Shown: positions 10,416 to 22,906, numbered from the stretch's first letter. The stretch: 64,000 nucleotides of DNA from Symsagittifera roscoffensis (GCF_963678635.1 NC_087070.1:47845467-47909466), one strand, 5' to 3'. The notes: generated by a model from the letters alone, not told the origin. A program made the numbers and translations.

Positions 10416-13250
10416 AAACGCTTATCATACATTTCTCATAAATGGGAAATTTCTTTTCATTGAATTCCCTACGTACAGAAAATTATTTGAAATCTCTATA
10501 ATAAACAATTTCCCATAACAGGGAAATTGTATGATAGGTGTTTTCCGTAAACCAAAAATGTGTTTTTTGTTTCTAATTTTTTTTTCTGAAAATTTTTGGG
10601 TTCTGTTTGCGACCGAACACAAGTGGCAAAAACCTTGCTTACTCAGAGCACCAAAAATTGGACGGTCTTGCATCTACAATGCATAGAAAACGACCGGAAT
10701 TGTCTTCGAGCTGTCTTTCACATATGATATAACAAAAGTAACAAACTTTTAATTTTTGGCAAAATTTTTTCAATAATGATTATTTAAACTTTTTTAATTT
10801 TCAAATTATCAGACATTGATCAAGGCATACATAAACACGCTATGCAAAAGAAATAGGAATTTTCAGCGATTTGGAAAAAAAAATTAAGTGAAAAGAAAAA
10901 AAAGCCAATATTATCGTACCCAGGACTACGTTATGCACACAAAAAATTGAATTATGCTTGCAAAAAGTTTTTTTTTCGAAAAATGTTTGTTTGCGTACAG
11001 TACAAAATTCGATTTGCTGTTGAAAAAAAAAACAAAAAAAATTTTGGGGCAAATTTTCAAAATTACTTTGTATGACTGGCATCAAAAAAATGCCAGTCAT
11101 ACAAATTCCATACATGGAAATTGTATGGTAAGCATTTCCCCCATTGTATGGAATTTTATGATAATGATTTTTGTTGTATGGAGTTGTATTATAAGCATTT
11201 TCGGTGTATGGAGGTAAACTCGGGCAGACATGACTAATAACTTGCAGACCTGCACAATGCATGCGAGACGTGCACACTCTTTTTGCTGTGCAGCTTCAAA
11301 ATAGACATGCTGCAGGTCTAGTAGAGGCCTGGAAAATGAATGATTTACAGCTGATCAGCGCTGATTTTCATTCAAAGATTTGGCACGGGAAGCTACTTTT
11401 CTCCAAAAGTTTTTTTGATAAAGATGCGTCTAGTCTATTTAATTGTATCTGAAATTACTTTTAGTTAGTTGTAGTTTGTAAGATAAGTACAGGCGCTAGC
11501 TATCTTTATCAAAACTTCCGTAACTTAGACATCAACATTTAAAGACGGTGATACGTGGAAAAATTATCAAAGAAGAAAATTATACTTTAATTTACGTCAC
11601 CACTAAAATATTTCAGTTTTGTATCGAAAGCCAATAATTAATGTCTAAAAACTGTTATCTATACCGTCAACTTTCAAGCACCAACAAGGTTACTCTTATC
11701 AGAAAGATTGCTCTTTGATTTGTCTGAAACAAAAAAAATTGGTATAAAAATAGGTAAATAGATAAATAAGAAACGTAATTGATTTAAACTGTGTCTGTTT
11801 GCTCGCTGCTTGGAACAAAGTTTTTCTTCGAAATAATTTAGAAGTTAGCAAGATCGAATCATCTAAACTAATAACCGTTTTAATTCCAATTGGCTAAAAT
11901 TGTAAAAATTGGTCAATTTTGAAAACTTTCAATTTTATTTAGTTTAATTGCGATGAGCAGCACCAAGAGTACTATAAAGAGTTAAGTGAACTGGGAACTG
12001 GGGTCTTTTTGGATCCTTTTTTTCTGCTCATTCCGACAAAAAAATAAATCAAAATCTGGAACGTTACTAACTGAGTGATTGAATAACTGAACTTTAAACT
12101 TTCAATTAATTTCAGCCAACTAGAATCAATTGTTTTTGTTCCTGGATTCACAGATTTTGAAATTGGGATTTTGAGCGAATTTGGCAAAAAGACCAGTGAA
12201 CTGTAATCAAATCTTTGGGTTGAAATCCCCGGGCTGGTGAAATCCCCGGGCTGTCATACAATTTCGCAATGGTGAGCAAGCACTTCACACGTCTAGACAG
12301 TTGTCTGATAGCTTTACGACTAGCATTTTCTGGTTGCAAGAAAATTTGCGACCAGTATTTTCTCCATACTATGAACTGTTCGACTGATTATTTCGCTTAA
12401 ATGAGGTTAATAAAATTTTTGGGTTTCTTTTTATGTTCTTTTAACTTCTAGTTTCGTCATATCAATAAATCAGCACGTTGAGTGACACGAAATGCACAAA
12501 AATCAGTTTTAAGAACTCCTCATTTGAAAATAGGAAATTTTTTTGTACAGCTAAGAAACTAAAAGATTAAAAGTTTCTGACTTCAAACAATAAATCATTT
12601 ACATTTTTGTTTCTTTTGTGTAAAAGACTGTATCTGGACTACGTTATGCATAAAAGTATACATTTTTCCACAATTTTTTTTTGTTTGTACATAGAAATCT
12701 TGTTATAAAATGCTGGTGATATAATACCTATACTACTTTCTGAACTACCTACTCAGCAGACAGAAATCCTTGTTTTGGCTCTACAATTTTTTCAGCAAGT
12801 TAATTTGTTGTAACCAATGACTTGGCTTTTGAAATCCAGATTGCACCATACCATGAGCAAGACAGATACCGAAAATCTAATGAGAACAAAAAAAACAGCA
12901 TAATTAATCTAAAGCTTCTCTGCACTTTTTCGATTCTATTAAGCGTTTGACAGAAAGCATTGTAAATTCTAAAAATTATTTAAAAAAAGCTGGCACAGTG
13001 AACTTGAGATATACGAATTTTTTTGACAGCTGCTTTCTTTAAATTCGATTCATAGATAATAGGAACGGATCTATTAACAGTTTGAAAAAGAAAAATAGTG
13101 ATGGAACAACCAAATTCCATAAGTTTAAAACAAAGAAACTTGATTCAAATTACTTATAAAAATAATCAATAAACAAATTTCTGGATGCTGTGCAAGTAGC
13201 GCAAAAGCTTTCAGACACAACAATTTAAGTAAACTGATTCTAACAAAAGC
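10416..13250. other. Intergenic stretch with TTGTATGA words
   Basis: No gene is recognised. 10,425-10,680 and 11,060-11,230 carry short degenerate repeats built on TTGTATGxxAAGCATTTTC, including the 16-bp hairpin at 11,067-11,105. A two-copy GAAATCCCCGGGCTG repeat lies near 12,223-12,255. The rest shows only chance open frames. Confidence 0.55.
11067..11105. repeat. Perfect 16-bp stem hairpin
   Basis: TTTGTATGACTGGCAT (11,067-11,082) and ATGCCAGTCATACAAA (11,090-11,105) are exact reverse complements separated by a 7-base loop, CAAAAAA. The stem contains the TTGTATGA word that is repeated just downstream. Confidence 0.9.
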
Positions 13251-13723
13251 AAGACTGCTTGTATCAGGGCAAAGCCCTGAATGTTCTGACTGCCTTTTAA
13301 GGTCTATGGAGCAGTTATAATTTGAAAAATTTAAATTAAAAAAATATGAAATGCTATGTTAAATTCAAAACGATAAATTTGGCTCCTGGTAACAGATCAA
13401 TGATGGCAACTAAGCTTAGTTCAACCAATTTGGAACGATTTATAAGACGACATAAATCTCAGCTTACGCGTTAATAGAGCGAAATATATCGCGCGTTAAT
13501 TGTTTATAATTGGCCAAAATGGCAATCCTTAAACCCCCATAATTTTACGAAAAATAATCACAGGTGAAGTATCTTTTCAAAATTAAGCTTAGGACAACAA
13601 TACCTATTGAATGATATAAAAAATCCGTCAAAAATGGCTATTTAAAAAGACGAAATTTGTCTGAATAAAAAAACCATCCCGAGCACAAATATTCCGTTAC
13701 TTTTGTATCGAAAGTCGGAACAA
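13251..13723 (+). mobile_element. Family M MITE, copy 8
   Basis: Both ends are present. It is shortened internally (the CCCCCACACGCCATAT section is lost) and moderately diverged; the left hairpin reads TCAGGGCAAAGCCCTGA. Confidence 0.85.
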
Positions 13724-15610
13724 TAAATAGGAAACATTACGTGTACCACCTGAAAAACTTTGATGTCTTCCGCACTGATGATTTGAGATTGAAAACCATT
13801 TCAATCAATTTTTATACAGTTAATTTGTGGTAGAAAAATTGATGTACGGTATCTCCTTTACCTTTGTAAAACGATTTAGAAAGAATCAAACGGATTTTAC
13901 GTAAATCAAAAAAGTTTAAAAATCAAAATTAGTGCCTAAAACGTCAGTATAAATCAATTTGGGTAAATTTTTGTTCAAATTTTGAACAAACTCAGTTTAA
14001 CTTACCTATTGGTTTTGTTTCAGCACTTGAGGTTAATTTAGTATTAAACAAAAATCTACATCAGAGCTACAGATAGCTACAGAGACACTCGAAGAGAGTT
14101 TTTTTTACCGCAAGCTAATGAATTGAAAGACGTTTTTTTTTGAAATTTGAAATGGGTTCCGGCAGTGATGAAAAACAAATTTATGCCAAACTTCTGGAAC
14201 TGACATTTCCATTATGAACATTAGAATATTCTTGCTATGGAAATGAACACATAATTGAAAAATTACTGAAATTTTGTAGGTGGTAGACCAACAAGCCGAA
14301 AACAAGATTACCATTCCGTTAAGCCGAAAAATAATAATATCATGCAGCATAAGAACAGATTGTCACGGTTGTTCCGCACTTTCAAATAATTTTGATGAAG
14401 CTTGCGTGATTATGGTTAGACAACAACATATGTTAAAAAGTTAGTACTAAAGTTAGTAAAAAAGCAGACTTGCAAAACCAATCGATAAGAGCAAGTTGCA
14501 GGAATACATTCATAAAAAAACGTTAAAACTGAAACTATCATCTCTATAGCTATAATTAATCGGCTTAGCTCTGAAAGCTCCAGAAAAACCGCTTTTTTTA
14601 ATGCTTCATAAATGCAAAAATAGCTACTCTGAAAAAGTATGAAAGTCTCTCATAGGCAGGAAGCATTGATCATCATAGGCCTCAAATGCTGAGCTTTTAA
14701 AAAAACTACATTAAGGTTCTTACGTACTTTTTTCAGTCATTCAATCAATTTATTTGGCTGTAGCTTCTTTGATAAAAAAGTTTGATTAAAATGATACACA
14801 TCAAGTTTACTGTTGCAACCGCAACTTCCCATAATTTGACAAAAATTTATTTTTTTTGTGCATTTTTTAAGGAAAATGCATTACGTAACATGCAATCAAA
14901 TATCACCGTAAAACTGCGGCTTAAAATTGTTATAAATCTGATTTAAAGCTTTATTTTACCGACTGAGAGATGACAGTAAGAATTTTAAGCGGGTTCAAAT
15001 GGTTTTGGATTAATTTAAAATTTTGGCGTAGTTACAAATAGACGGGAAGCAAATTCTGCAACAAATTGAAGAGTGTGGAATTCAGGTATGTAATTGACAG
15101 GCAAGGAACGATAATGAAGGCGATATCTAAGTCAACCCGATATTATAACTTGAATCTATTTTAGAATGCCGGCATATAGATTAAACCCCTGAGAAAAGCC
15201 TTCCGGAATATGCGACGAGTGTTTCCGAAATAGGGTAAGAAAAAAGCGAGAAATTCATCACAAATGACTGATTTTTTGGTGATTTTTTTAATTAAATTAT
15301 AATATTGACTTTTTCGCTGGTCATATTTCCCTGGTATAGAAATTGCTACAAATATTGCGTTCGTTTTTGTTTAAATGTCAAAGATATAAAAGATAAAAAG
15401 TTGCCCAATAAAATCTACGTCTCATATAGTAAACAACCGCTCTTGAGGAAAAAGCTTTTAACAAAACTGCTAAAACTAATTCCAAAGGAAATAAGACAGA
15501 TTTACAAGAAGAAGAAAAAGAAGAAGACGACGAAAAGAGCTCAATTCGCCACAGGAAGCACTTGATGAGCTTCTCAAATCACCGACCAAAACTGAAATCT
15601 AAATATAGAC
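13724..15610. other. Intergenic stretch, nothing recognised
   Basis: AT-rich with only short overlapping frames. A purine-rich AAGAAGAAGAAAAAG patch near 15,508 gives a Lys/Glu-rich frame but has no supporting splice or domain signal. Confidence 0.5.
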
Positions 15611-15918
15611 AAGACTGCTCGTATCAGCGCAAAGCCCTGAATGTTCCGACTGCCTTTTAATGTTTATGGAGCAGTAATAACATTAAAAAAGTTATATGAA
15701 ATAAAACAAAATGAAATTTTTTTTTTTCTAAAATTTCAAAATTTTTATGAAAATCATCCCCCAACACGCCATATAAATTACAATAGGATAGATTTCGCTC
15801 CTTGTAACAAATCAATTATGGCAAATAAGCTTCTTTCAACCAATTTGGAACAATTTCTGAGACGGATGAAATCTCCGCTTACGCGTTAATAGCGCGAAAT
15901 ATATCGCGCGTTAATTGT
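15611..15918 (+). mobile_element. Family M MITE, copy 9 (left half, split by the retroelement)
   Basis: Runs from AAGACTGCTCGTATC to the inner palindrome and CGCGCGTTAATTG, then stops where the retroelement terminus TGAGTTAAG begins. The matching right half (GTCCCAAATTGGCC...) is not found at the other side of the retroelement, so that flank has been lost or rearranged. Confidence 0.85.
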
Positions 15919-16994
15919 GAGTTAAGTCCTTTGTGGTTAACTCATAGAGTAATTTCGGATAGGGTACACCGTCTGCTCGTCACGCTATCTTATTTTCGGC
16001 CGGATAGATTCGTGCAACTTCTTAGTCTAATACCGATCCTAATCTTACTCTTATACTTTCTAGTCTGCTAGGGTATACTGGTTTGTTGCGGCTGCTGAAG
16101 TTCTCTTGGAGAGAAAACTAATTTCTAGAAAGGTTAGGCCAGGAGTGGGAGTATGGTTTCGTGCGGTTTCTTTGAGAGGTCCTGTTATGTGGTAATGTTT
16201 TATGTTGGGTTTATGTTGGTCTTTCTTATGTTTCTTTGGTTGTGTCTTTTTTTCAAAAATCAAATTGTTTCTGTTATGGGTTTGTATTTCGACTTTTTTG
16301 TGTTTTATTATTTCTTTCTTAGACTTTATAATAGTCTTCAAAAGAATAAATTATCCAGTTTTAAACAGGGTTAATCCGGTTTGGGTACCGTTGGTTTTCT
16401 TTTCTTAGTCATGCTGTTATTTTAAGATTTGTGGTGTTTAGTAAGCTGCGTTGGTTAGTTTGGTTTAGTATATAATTCCTTTCCAACCGGGTTAAAGGAA
16501 AGTTTGAAACTTGTTATCGTGTGTTAGAGTTGTTGAGTGTGAAAACTTGAAACTTAAAATCATTATTTAAGCAATTCTTCGTGGGCGAGCTGTGCGAGTT
16601 TGGATAGAATTCCTGTGCGAGTGAATGAAAATATCAAAAGGTTAGCACTGCATTTTCATTTTATTAATTTATTACATAGAATTTCAATTTTACTGTTAGT
16701 TTTTGGGGGAAATTTAGAGTTATAAATTTTCATCATAATTAAATTTACTGCTTTATGGGGAAATAATTTATAAATTAATTTACTACATTTGGTATGACTT
16801 TTATCAGATTATCTTGTGTAAAATATTAATGAAGTTTAGAAGAATTTTAACAAGTTTAGTTTTTATTTTTCTTTTCTGTTTTTTGCCGATGATCTTGGTA
16901 TGAAGACTAAAAATGTAAAAGAAACATGAGTAAAGAATGGTTTGAATTATTTTAAATTTATTAGTTAAGAATATTTTTAAATTATACTTACCTG
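15919..16994 (-). repeat. 3' non-coding region and probable LTR
   Basis: The outer 180 bases (15,919-16,100) resemble, on the opposite strand, 56,530-56,692 and 58,580-58,704: shared words include GTACACCGTCTG, CGTCACGCTATCTT and CCGGCCGA-type sequence. The element-strand end is ...TTAACTCA, matching the CA rule for LTRs. A purine tract on the element strand (16,855-16,886) could be the polypurine primer, which would make the LTR about 930 bp, but with no 5' LTR to compare this is a guess. A consensus splice donor, CAG|GTAAGT on the minus strand, starts two bases after the ORF4 stop (16,986-16,994). Confidence 0.55.
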
Positions 16995-18805
16995 TTAATC
17001 GTGTGGGAAAAAGCCCTGGGGAAAGATGTCGTGTATTATGTCCGAATTGGTTAGTATGTTTGCTAGTATGCGAATGATGCTTTTAGTTTGGAGCAGTGGC
17101 CAAAGTAATTGAAGTGCTTTAATGGTTTTTAGTTCTTCGGTGCCTACTGCAAACTCATAAGGTGTGTTTTGAATGAGGTTATATATTTTGTGAATATATT
17201 TGGTATTGTGAATAAATTCTAATATTGGGATTTCTATAGGTTGGATAAATTCATGTGGGATAAGGAAGGGTCTGGATTCTTCGGCATTAAAGGTCTTCGT
17301 GATGGGACAAAATATATACATTTGTGTTACTGGGTCATAATTGCGGAGGATGCCGTGGAGGTTAGTATCTTTGATGCAATAGGTGAAATTAAGAAAAAAT
17401 GGTGAAATGTACTTCGAGTTAAGAAACTGAAAACGATGGTGTGGTTGTCTTGATGGAGTATGTAAATCAAAATGATTTTGTATAAAGCGATAGTATGTAT
17501 ATGTATGAGTCTGTTTATTGCGTAACATAATGTCGTGTGAACAGTGCAAATCGCGTTCATGTGGTGCAACGAAGTCAAAGGTTAGTGAAAATAACTGAAA
17601 TTTTTCTTTAAAACTTTCGGAAGCTTGAATATCAGTTAGTGCTTCAGAAATGATGTGATCATTTTTCTATCAAAAATGTTAAGTGTGAATACATATGTCG
17701 TTTTGATGAAGAATTTTTCTGTTAGTTGTGGGTTAGCGAAGCGGTCGTCATCTAGAAATTGGTCTTGATTAGTTCGGATGATATTATGGTCGTAATATTC
17801 TATTGTAAATTCGTTAGCTCGGGGTGCAGTGAATGTTTTTAGTGATTTTTTATATCCTATATAAGTAAACTGTCTAGGTGTTAGTGTTGCGGTGAGTCTA
17901 TATAGCATATCTTTATTCTTTTCTATATCGTTTTGAGTACTAGATAGTGGCAGGCAAAGGGGATTAGTAAAATGGTAATATGCTGTCCAGTGAATTGTCG
18001 GCATTAAAACATGTTCATCTACAAAACTACGTGTGTCGTTAGTGTAGTTAGGTGTGTTTAAAGTATATTGTGGGAATGAGGGTAAGGTGATTGCTAGAAA
18101 ACCTTTCGTGTTGGTGTGGTGTGGGTGATTAATATATTCGCAGGCTGTTCCTGGTTTGGTCGGGAATGGATGGTTCGGGAATTTTCTTTTAAAAGTGCGA
18201 TAAGCTCGGTGACTACTATTTGATGATTCGGTGGATGTGGATGATTTTGCTAATGATGCAGTGTAAGCTGAGGAGAGTGTAGGAGTAGGTGGGTTTGAGG
18301 ATTCTATTGTTGATGAAATTTGATTTATAGTGAGGATGTTAGGTTGTATTAGCTGTTGTTGTAGGGTGATAAAATTATCGAGTTCCTGGGAGATTTGGGG
18401 GGTATCTGGAGAATTATTAGATGATCGGTCGGAATAAAATGGATAATAGGTTGGGGTTACTTGTGAAGCATAAGAAGGAGTAGAAATGGATGGGAGTGGG
18501 TTATTTGGTGGGATCGGTTGAAAAGGGGGTTTTGAAAAAACTGAGGAGTTGGTTTGAAAATTATTGGATGGAGATGGTTCGGAGTCTGCAAATTCGTCAG
18601 GGGTTTCTATATTAGGGTTATTAAGTTGTGAAATGTAGTATAAAACTGAAATATCTGAATAAGTATCCGAATTCATGCTTGATGATATATTAATAGTTGA
18701 AAAATCGGGTGGCGGGAAAGCAAAAAGTGGGATTATTGGGATTGGAGTGTGGAGGTTGGTTGGATGCGAATTTGAGCGGTGTAGGGATCCAAGTTGTCGG
18801 CTCAT
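16995..18805 (-). pseudogene. ORF4, unknown protein downstream of env, one frameshift
   Basis: Starts at ATG 18,805, which overlaps the env stop as ATGA. The first frame runs 389 codons to 17,636. A one-base shift in the homopolymer near 17,662-17,666 puts the remainder (open to the stop at 16,995) in another frame, giving about 600 codons in all. The first 180 or so residues are Pro/Ser/Thr/Asn-rich and probably disordered (for example STSTESSNSS). The rest is mixed and looks folded, with aromatic-rich segments such as HWTAYYHFTNPLCL and few cysteines. I see no signal peptide, transmembrane segment or known domain. A full-length gene after env is not part of the usual gypsy or errantivirus plan. 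It could be an accessory or structural protein; its function is unknown. Confidence 0.65.
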
Positions 18806-21296
18806 CGTGGGCTAAAAAAATGATTATTTTGAGACTGAAAAGCGGTGGCATGGGGTTGTTCTATAATTTGTTCAAATGTATTATCATCTTGTGAATGATG
18901 TGTCATTATATGTTGTATGGGACTTTGCGATATGTTTTGTCTAAAATTTGGGTTATGTGTTATTGCTAGGTTTCGGAAATTACGTGGGACTAAGGATAAT
19001 GGATGGTTATGTGGTAGGGGTGGCAACTGTGGTGCGGTAGGTGTTACGTCTATGTTATTATGTTCTTCGTCGTATGTGTTCTGTCTTGTCGCTATTTTTG
19101 TATTATATTCTTTTATTTGTGCGTCTAGAAGAATTTTGTTAATTGATGATGAAAAAATTCCAAAAAATCCTGCAAATAGTATGCGTGAATATAGTATCCA
19201 TCCTAGAAAATCGAGAATTTCATTTTTTAGGGTAACAAAGCTAAAAATATTTATAGGTGAAATATCTTGTGGTCTGTATTTTTCACCGTTTAGATATATA
19301 TAGTCTTTAATGTCTTTAAAATATCCGCGATAATCTTGTGAATAAATATCTGCAAATCCTGCAGTTTCGGCAAGTTTGCGTAATTTTTGGCCAATTGATT
19401 GTCTTTGTATAGTGTCCATTTGTGTTAATAATTCTTGGAATTGTTGTGTTCTAATGTGGTGTTGGATATCTGATTTTGAATATATTCCAATTGATTGTAA
19501 ATCAATATTTGGATTACGAGCAATAGCTCTGATTTTTTCGGGTGAACATTTTTTGAGTGATTGCATTAACGTGGGGTATGGAGTAAGAAGATAATATTTA
19601 TCTTCATCAGGGTTCAATTGTACTACATTGTGGCTATTTTTTGATCCACATGGGACTGCGGTATCCCAAAAATATGTTCGTCTTGAAAGTGTGTCAACAA
19701 AATGTACCTTATTTTTATAAAAGATAGGGATTCTTTTATAGCAGCGTTTATCTTCAAAAACATATAGTGGTGATACTTTTTTGGTACAAGTATAAAACCA
19801 TAAAATGTTTTCTTCCTAGTCTAAAAATTTGATCTATTTCCTGATAATAAATATCCTGCGTAGGGTATTTTTAACACTGCTAGTGCGAGTGATTGTAGGA
19901 TATGTGTCCTTTCTAATTCGCATAGTTGGTGAAGTGTTTCTAATTCGGAGAGTGACATTCCTTGAAAAATTCGACTAATCGTGTAGTCTAACTTCATATC
20001 TAAGTGGATATTATAGTGGATATTACCAAAATAAGTATTATTCATTAGTGATAGTTCTTGTAAACGTGTGCTTCTAGTGTCATGTGGCTTTAGTTTTCCA
20101 CCAGGTTGACCATTACTTTTTTGAAAGTTAACTGGTATATATGATGTTCCTTCGTGTAGAGGGTGACCTGTGGCATAAGGGTCAATTTTTGTTTTTCCAG
20201 TGGTCATGTCGAAACCTTTATCGTATTCAACTAATATTTCAGAATATTGTGTTTTGTGAAGTGGGTTTCTGTATTTGCATGCGATTTCTGTTTCTTGATA
20301 TATTTGGAAACGTGTTAATTTATTTTCTATATTATGGAGATTTCGAAAATCAGTACTTTGTTTTCGTGATGGATGGACTTGTTCATATGGAATTGATTGT
20401 ATAAAATATTTTTCGTGAAATTTTATCATTCGAGCGTGTATTTTTGCTACTTGAAATGTTGTGCATGTATCTTCGGGAAACCAAACAATTGTTGCTTGTG
20501 TCCGTGTTGTAGGATCACAATAACCTTGATCGTTTTTACAAGGTAATCTAATTCCTTGATAGATCATTGTGTTGTCGGATAAATCTCGTGTGAGTTGCAT
20601 TTTTTCGAGTTGTATTTTCCAATCGAAAAACATTATTTCTTGATATCCTTTATTTTTTGTGTCTGCTTTGCAGTTTGATGGATTATTTATACCAATGTGT
20701 GGTATCCAGTGCTTATCGTGTATTTCATAAGTTAATCTTCCGTGTGCGCCGTTGTATGGGTATTTTTAATCTAGTTTTATATGTCCTTGACATCTTTCAA
20801 GTTCTGCTTGATGTACAGAATCGGCAAAGACTTGAAAATATACTCGTTTTCTGTCGGTGTTTTTATTTCTTGTGATATTCAATCTGAGTAGCTCGTTTTT
20901 ACAATCATCGGGATTTAGATGTAGAAGTCGTTCTATATTACTTTGGTAGAATGATTCGTGGTCAAGTCGGTTTTTATTTCCGTTTGAAACTTGTGAACAA
21001 TGTACTTTCTTTTCGGAAAATGTTGCTGTAAATTTATATCCTGCGAATGTTGTTGCTCGGGCTTTTGAATACAATGTCGCTATTACATTTGTGGTTTCTA
21101 TATCTTGTGGTTCCGTTTCGCATTGTGATACTTGATTTATTGCATATTTGTGTACTGTTTTTTGTTCATTTTCTTCACAATCGTAGTGTGTTACTAATAA
21201 GTCCTGGGGTCCTGTGCAGGGAGAAGAATTTGTGTTCTGATCGGAAAATGTTAGAAAAAAGATTTGTTGAAGTATCAATATTTTTAGAATATACAT
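18802..21296 (-). pseudogene. Envelope-like glycoprotein, interrupted
   Basis: Starts at ATG 21,296 with a signal-peptide-like hydrophobic N-terminus (MYILKILILQQIFFLTFS), followed by a cysteine-bearing ectodomain. Near the C-terminus (about 19,090-19,260) a hydrophobic stretch including WILYSRILFAGFFGIF serves as membrane anchor, leaving a polar, Pro-rich tail of about 100 residues ending at 18,802. Breaks: an in-frame TAA at 20,766-20,768, then a frameshift with further stops near 19,805-19,823. Placement and topology support an envelope protein. The spacing of Cys and Trp residues (for instance GYCDP followed by a W-F-P segment, and a Cys-Glu-Arg segment before the break) recalls the class III, chuvirus-like glycoproteins carried by some invertebrate retroelements. 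That assignment is from recall only; baculovirus F-like or phlebovirus-like origins are alternatives. Confidence 0.6.
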
Positions 21297-22640
21297 ATGT
21301 ATGATAATCCTGAGTATGGGTTATAAAATGTGATGTAACCAATTGTCTTTTTGGTATATCTGTCGTATTTATATATTACTTCAGTTGTTATAAATGGTGG
21401 TGGTAACGATTGAGCTGTTATATTGGGTGGGTTTGATGGGTAAGGATGTTGAGCAATGTTGTTAAGTTTAACCGTGATTTCAAATTTTAATTGTAGACTA
21501 TTTTGTTGGAGTATTTGGATGTTATGGTCACAAATGTCTTCGTGGATGTCTTGTCTATATTGTAGTCTATGGAGTGCCCAATTGTGGAGTCGGTTACTTT
21601 CTGGATGTTGTCCAAACAATGGTGGGGGTGCTGTGAACGTGTTTCAATCTAATCTTAAAGGGATATTTGTTGATGATTGTTCTCGATATCTAGCGTCGAG
21701 GTTATTTGGAAAATTTAGGGGGAAAGGCGTCGGTGAAATCTGGCTTATTGGTGGTGTTGACGGTAGTGATAATGTTTCTGGTAGTGATGATGATGTTGTT
21801 GTATCCGTAGAAATATCTATTGGGTCATTTATTAAATTTGGTTCACCTTGTGTGAATGAATGTGTTGTCCAATATGGTAGTCGTGATGTTTGGTTGGGGG
21901 GGGGGTTAAAGGGATTGTCACGTATTTGTTCAGATGTTGGTGTTGAACCTAAGTAATCTGAGGGTATAATTGAGGTGCTACGTTGTGTAAGAAGTGTAGG
22001 GGTTTCCGGTAGTATGCTAATTGGGTTTTCTGGAGTACTTGGTGATGGGGGTTGGGGTATATCAAAATGAACTCGGGGGGCTTGAAAATTTCTATTTCGT
22101 CGTGGATGTATAATTTGTCTATTCATTTCAACTGTATTTTGGTTTTGACTAATATTTCTTATTCTACTTAATTCTTGTGGTAATGTTGGGTACAAGTTAT
22201 ATGTTGGTTCACTTAGGGGTGCCTGTCGCTGAACTGGTTCTAATGGTTCAGATAAGCGAGCGTGTCGTTCTTCAAAAGTGTATGGGTTATCTTGGAAAGA
22301 AATTCGTGTGGATGTTTGGGGGTTTTGGGTAGTTGTAGGTATTGTCGGGTTTTCTTGGGATGATGTCGGTGAAGACTGACTGTGTGATTGTTGGTTAGCA
22401 ATTTTTAAAGGTTGTCTAATTGATTTTTCTTAGTGAAAAAATTTATTTTTATTGTAGTATTCTTCAAGGAAAAGAATTAAAAGGATTGTTGCTAAGGCGA
22501 ATGTTATGATTGCCTTTTTTATACATTTGTCATATTAGGGATGATAAAAATTTTATAAAAATTACAAATAGTAAAAAAATATCTGTTCTACTAAAAATGG
22601 TTCGTATCATTTAAATAAACTTTGGGTTATCGTACCTGTG
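21284..22640 (-). pseudogene. ORF2, Pro/Ser/Thr-rich protein between pol and env
   Basis: Frame open from 22,429 to 21,647 and, after a single in-frame TGA at 21,644-21,646, on to the stop at 21,284, about 380 codons. Just upstream (22,430-22,620) are two short hydrophobic runs in neighbouring frames (for example ITFALATILLILFL), so the original protein may have begun with one or two membrane segments; a TAA and a frameshift now separate them. The middle is Pro/Ser/Thr/Gln-rich with many SxxP and TPP words. The last 110 residues, beginning about FGQHPESNRLHNW, look folded. Its end overlaps the env start by 13 bases. No family is recognised. It might be a second membrane protein or a C-terminal extension of Pol. 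Confidence 0.55.
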
Positions 22641-22906
22641 AATATGGTCAATGATTTGGGAAAGTTGGAGATATATTTCAAATAGGGAGTAGAAAATTTA
22701 AAAAATATTGCAAAAAATGATTTAAATTATTATGAAAGCTTCAAAAGTATCAAAGATAAATATGAATAAAAGCTTAGGTATTGTTAAAAAGTTTGTGAAA
22801 ATGTTGAAAACTGTATTGACTGATCGAGAGAAGAGCATTTAAGAAATGGCTTCTTGGTATAATGTTTTTTGTTGTTTGGGGCAATTTTCATGTGTGGTCG
22901 AATTAT

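Noticed and set aside
10137..10463. Open frames across 10,216-10,415
   Set aside because: Open only because the bases are N.
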